The notes below the pieces were generated by a model that worked only from the letters and a program-made list of their open reading frames with translations, ran no database searches and was not told where the DNA came from. DNA of 17,320 nucleotides. Origin: Bacillota bacterium. Lineage in GTDB: Bacteria > Bacillota > Clostridia > Christensenellales > Aristaeellaceae. A program made the position numbers and the translations under genes. The DNA lies in contig WRGP01000227.1 in NCBI GenBank assembly GCA_009787135.1, forward strand, positions 1-17,320. Reading direction: 5' to 3'. This document shows, piece after piece, positions 15,201 through 17,320 of the stretch (positions within the stretch are counted from its first letter, which is position 1; every line of letters begins with the position of its first letter).

Positions 15201-17320
15201 CCGGCTGCTTTTTTGCACCACTTCCGCCGCCAGATCTTTGGCCGTGCCCCATACCTTCCCGAAATCATATTCCCCGCCGCGCAGCGCGTGGAACATATCC
15301 CCAATCTGCGCCGCCAGCATCTCCTGGCTGTAGGTGCTCCCCGCGTCCTTGAGCACCTTGCCCGCGATTCTCGTCAGGCTTCGCTGGTGCAGCCGCGTCA
15401 TCCCAAGGGCCCGCGCCCTATTGTATTCCTCCTCCAGCGCACGCGCCGCCGCGCTGGCGTGCTCGTCCGCGAATGGCGCGGCCGGCGCGATCTCCGGCGC
15501 TGCGCTCCCTTCCTCCAGCGAATACTTCCTGCTGTCCTGATTTTCACCCTTGACTTTTTCATTCGTGTCCAGTATCCTATCGGCAGGGGGAACCGAGTAC
15601 GCGGCGTTATTGAGACGTTTCACAGGGGCAGTTTCCGCTGCATTAGTGAGCTTAAAGGTTCCTCCGTTCATTTGGGGAAGATTCTGAATGAAAGCAGTCA
15701 CAATATAGGCTGTTTTTTTGTTTGAATCCGGCACAGCCTGCACGAGGTAATACGTTCCGTTGATCCTTTTTTCAAATGTAACCGTTCTAGCCAGCCTGTT
15801 TCTGTTATTCTTCCCCTGCTCAAAGTACGCGGTTGCTTTGCCTCCATCTTTGATCACGTCATAATTGTGGATAATGTATTCCATCCGCGCGATGTCGTTG
15901 AAATCCGCCATGCTGTGATCTTGTATTCCCTTTGGCCCATGCCTTTGAATAATATGCTTCACCATCCGCTCCTCAAGCTTTATGGAAAAGCCCTCTGCCT
16001 CCACGCCGAGAACCGAATAGATACCGCCGGCAGCCCGGTCGGGCATAGGTCCAAATGTGTATGTATCTTTCCCGCTGGAATCCCCTGCCGCCACCGTATG
16101 GATAAACTCGGCCAAATCCGGATCCACCGCCGCCTTATAGTCCTCAATCGTATCCCGCATCTCAACGGAATACTTCTTCATCTCGCCAAACCGTATCCCG
16201 CTTGTATACCCGTCTTCCCGCAATTTCCCGGTGTCCCGCAGCGCGTCGTCAAACAGCGCCGCGATCACCTCCAGCCGCTCCCCGCTTTGCGCCAGCGCCT
16301 CCATCTCCGGCCTTCCGCGCCCGGCGATCCTACCCATCATCTCCTTTAGGTCTTCCATCAGTTCCTTGAAGAAATCCCGCACCTTCTCCGCCAGCGTCCT
16401 GTTCCGCTCCACCAGCTGCCGCACCGCTTTCTCGTCCCCCAGCATCGCGGGAATCGCGTCGGAGACAATCTCCTCCAGCGCGCCCTCACGGCTCAGATCC
16501 GGCCGCGCCGCCATGATCTCGTCTATGCGCGCGTCCAGGTTGAAGAGCGGGTCCGCCTCCCGCATCGCCTCCAGCGTAAACCCGGCCAGCATCTCATATC
16601 CATCCGCGTTCCAGTCGCGGATATAGTGGGTCAGCTCATGCGTCGCCGCGTAGAGGATGCCCCCCTCTGCCGCGTCCATGGCGATGTGAATCTCCCCGGT
16701 GCTCGAATCATAATACCCATTCACGGCCTGTCCGGCGGCCTGTCCCGCGGCCTGTCCGGCCTGCGCATGGGGGATTTCGATCCCCCCTACGGAACCCCCC
16801 TGGAGCTGGGCGCCTTGGGGAGCGGAATTCTTGAATATACCCGGCGGGTCGATGTGGTCATGGGTTACAATCGACGCCCCGCCCTTGCGGGCCAGCGCGT
16901 CCATGAAATCCACATACGATTGCTCGCTTCGCCCCAATACCCCGCGCGTGTCCATGCGGGTTACACCAAGACGGCCTGCCCGGCCTTCGCGGGTTGGGAC
17001 TGCGGCCTGTCCGGCCTGCGCATGGGGGACTGCGGTCCCCCCTACGGAACCCCCCTTGGGTTGGGCTCCTTGAGGTTGGATTCCCTGGGGCTGGGCTATG
17101 GCGGGCTGTCCCGGCTGTGGCGCTATGGCTGCTTGCGCTTGGCTTTCTGTTCCCGCATAGGGGAGGGGCTGGGCCTGCGCGGGCTGGGGCGCGGCGGCCG
17201 TCTTCGTCCGGCTCTCCGCGCCCGCGCTCCAAGCCTCTTGCTGCTGTGCCGGCCCCACATACGGGGTGAACGCGGATTCCCGCCGCACCTGCTCTATCGG
17301 CAGCCCAGCGCGGCCCGCCC
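11136..17320 (-). CDS. Giant phage polyvalent virion protein (5' end outside window)
   Basis: The frame is open to the window edge with no stop, so the true start lies beyond it; residue numbers count from the GTG codon at 17288. Residues 1-190 are low-complexity linker holding two repeat-encoded segments. About 135-330 is a zincin-type metallopeptidase domain: HELTH with zinc ligands H217 and H221, catalytic E218, and EEIVSDA (E273) as likely third ligand. About 385-560 resembles the Barnase-EndoU-ColicinE5-RelE-like (PBECR) nucleases of phage polyvalent proteins, with KHIIQRHG at 444-451 and YYLVQAVPDSNKKTAYIVTA at 513-532. About 600-1690 is long and helical, with conserved-looking RVMIQQPTAYLRAAA (1351-1365) and one hydrophobic stretch at 1538-1556. 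Residues 1690-2050 carry helical repeats. Such proteins are thought to be packaged in the virion and injected with the DNA. It probably belongs to the same late operon as the fibre. Exact domain limits are estimates. Confidence 0.85.
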   Translation of the reverse strand, partial: AGRAGLPIEQVRRESAFTPYVGPAQQQEAWSAGAESRTKTAAAPQPAQAQPLPYAGTESQAQAAIAPQPGQPAIAQPQGIQPQGAQPKGGSVGGTAVPHAQAGQAAVPTREGRAGRLGVTRMDTRGVLGRSEQSYVDFMDALARKGGASIVTHDHIDPPGIFKNSAPQGAQLQGGSVGGIEIPHAQAGQAAGQAAGQAVNGYYDSSTGEIHIAMDAAEGGILYAATHELTHYIRDWNADGYEMLAGFTLEAMREADPLFNLDARIDEIMAARPDLSREGALEEIVSDAIPAMLGDEKAVRQLVERNRTLAEKVRDFFKELMEDLKEMMGRIAGRGRPEMEALAQSGERLEVIAALFDDALRDTGKLREDGYTSGIRFGEMKKYSVEMRDTIEDYKAAVDPDLAEFIHTVAAGDSSGKDTYTFGPMPDRAAGGIYSVLGVEAEGFSIKLEERMVKHIIQRHGPKGIQDHSMADFNDIARMEYIIHNYDVIKDGGKATAYFEQGKNNRNRLARTVTFEKRINGTYYLVQAVPDSNKKTAYIVTAFIQNLPQMNGGTFKLTNAAETAPVKRLNNAAYSVPPADRILDTNEKVKGENQDSRKYSLEEGSAAPEIAPAAPFADEHASAAARALEEEYNRARALGMTRLHQRSLTRIAGKVLKDAGSTYSQEMLAAQIGDMFHALRGGEYDFGKVWGTAKDLAAEVVQKSSRIDTTMYDEYKDMRDYLRTQGVRLSDAQKAEAASQYGSYAEFRRETFGRLRLTQEGKTLDSVWEELCTRWPGMFDPETNSNDQPLALKDTLDRVRKQYVDMGNEYGIDAATEDFALRLVEAYLDASEAGHNDAQINRIRQRARGSMANYRESQASRLHRRNIERNAKALARWMMRPTKENHVPEFLRETVGDVLAHIDTGAVTTKSFSEAMETLREEMKNMTLAASDDPKAVKTLGASASRYEGFHVALHESFLPTLDHFAQSIRSRGIQRVSELSAAQAKELDYLVAVIRGSVQSVNRMYKNERYKAASEAGDETIALGMTRPARQATREGVEKVSNFLNLDLLSAYDYFDRLGPAGKTIAGELSLGAEKVYGRMRETQDFIQEMYSRNNVKPEDIRQWNKTARKVGISSGKTIELSVTQMMELYNLSKRRQALPHLYRGGIRVDNIGEIKQLDIARINAADVAKITGMLTAQQKAVADDMGAFLSGQAAAWGNETTREMFLTDMYKERNYWTIRVVSSSVKAMDPEQARMFNAVANASFTHQTVEQASNPIRVGDAFQTFVDHAAKMATYNGLALPIDDAMRWYNYGQRTEHGHPDYNATVRGAIERIAGEKGPAYFVNLIKDLNGLSTGAYATELSGFLLGNVKRAAIAGKIRVMIQQPTAYLRAAAMLDPKYMARVKPSQGTMEEMQRYSGIAWWKSNGHYEVGVGRSTRSMLLGDLTAAEKIVDATMKPAGFLDDYTWGMIWDSVKAEVRDTREDLKPGSGEFFEAVSKRFSDVVNRTQVVDSIMHRPQILRSKDTGIKGVVAFMSEPLKNYNLLRTAAMNLRQNPGSAAARRGMVRATAGILLSSALNTAVVSLWDAFRRREKEEEFWDRYLAELSGNAADNMNPLKWIPYMGEVMSILEGYTPSQMEFSAISKLYYAGKAWVDYAQKGYTNKSAYALASQTVKAVSDVFGMPVTGLTDNFEGITNAVAPGWLRKESKTASIEKTFQWIYDAMASGDKAEADNLTRYLMSGKQYAAKTMDDVDAGIGLALMENDPRVGEAATARKAGNTAKVKELHGEIMRDGFNSNQVVKAMNQYDTKYLREKKERAEEAYADDDLSLFDYQHLEDTIRAGKPDDVQYIVDYMLDHGKLPENIRSSMTGRIKGTYVDLRKAGKTEEADRLEALLTEQLGYKASTLAGWVVPEPYAALDSALAAGDGKGVNAEAAALISGGRAQSTVKSHITATAKKQYMEAFYAGDKAGMTAIETALLAAKQMKYERGDFKKWLRDGVIDGVLDMVEAGDLQEAKRILGKKGDAGVTLEALRKAAKKRLEPIYKAYAAKDNQAKMAELRDMLRELGLFSTAAVEAWAK
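16747..16836. repeat. Palindromic element, copy 2 (inside polyvalent gene)
   Basis: The core 16747-16811 matches copies 1 and 3 almost throughout. Its hairpin is GGGGGAT-TTCG-ATCCCCC (16769-16775 / 16780-16786). Read on the minus strand in the gene's frame it codes for GGSVGGIEIPHAQAGQAAGQ. The left end is extended by extra copies of a GCCTGTCC(G/C)GC unit (Ala-Gly-Gln repeats). The right end (to about 16836) resembles copy 1. Confidence 0.85.
17002..17066. repeat. Palindromic element, copy 3 (inside polyvalent gene)
   Basis: The core matches copies 1 and 2, but the stem is GGGGGAC-TGCG-GTCCCCC (17024-17030 / 17035-17041): the T-A closing pair has become C-G on both sides. Read in the gene's frame it codes for KGGSVGGTAVPHAQAGQAA, the same frame as copy 2. 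A degenerate partial copy (CGGCCTGCCCGGCCTTCGC) lies just before it at about 16972-16990. Confidence 0.85.

Overview
The window looks like a Clostridia-type Firmicutes chromosome (inference from protein families: macrolide-type ABC exporter, small GNAT and cupin genes, BppU-type phage fibre). It holds the late end of an integrated prophage (about 4,880-17,320) and the host genes beside it (1-4,880). Every gene I accept is on the minus strand, so it reads from right to left. The prophage late genes look GC-rich (roughly 60-65% by eye) and the host part clearly lower (mid-40s %).

Prophage, in transcription order. (1) A very large polyvalent virion protein (over 2,060 residues; its start lies beyond the right edge). 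It carries an HExxH metallopeptidase domain, an AT-richer cassette resembling a phage-borne nuclease toxin, long helical regions and a C-terminal array of helical repeats with about 41-residue spacing. (2) A fibre/baseplate protein of about 1,487 residues: a BppU-like head, coiled coil, collagen-like tract, two copies of a large globular unit with shared flanks and unrelated centres, a second collagen-like tract and a distinct AT-rich tip. (3) A lysis cassette: NlpC/P60 endolysin, a small membrane/coiled-coil protein and a holin. (4) A clear Rho-independent terminator, then an AT-rich stretch with integrase-arm-like direct repeats, then the prophage/host junction.

Host. The junction falls inside an ABC-transporter ATPase gene. 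Only its 3' part is present and the Walker A region is missing, presumably left at the far prophage end. Its FtsX-like permease follows intact. Then come two decayed genes (a GNAT acetyltransferase with an in-frame internal deletion, and a cupin cut short) and an intact three-domain GNAT-transglutaminase-GNAT fusion.

Two observations stand out. The first is a GC-rich palindromic element of about 65 bp (up to about 100 bp), present three times. Two copies are read in frame inside the polyvalent protein, one of them apparently within the metallopeptidase fold; the third lies in the leader of the fibre gene against its ribosome binding site. The copies keep a perfect hairpin by a compensatory base-pair change while the loop varies, much like the Rickettsia palindromic elements. 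The second is the prophage's position inside an exporter ATPase gene, which raises the possibility that lysogeny switches the exporter off and excision restores it.
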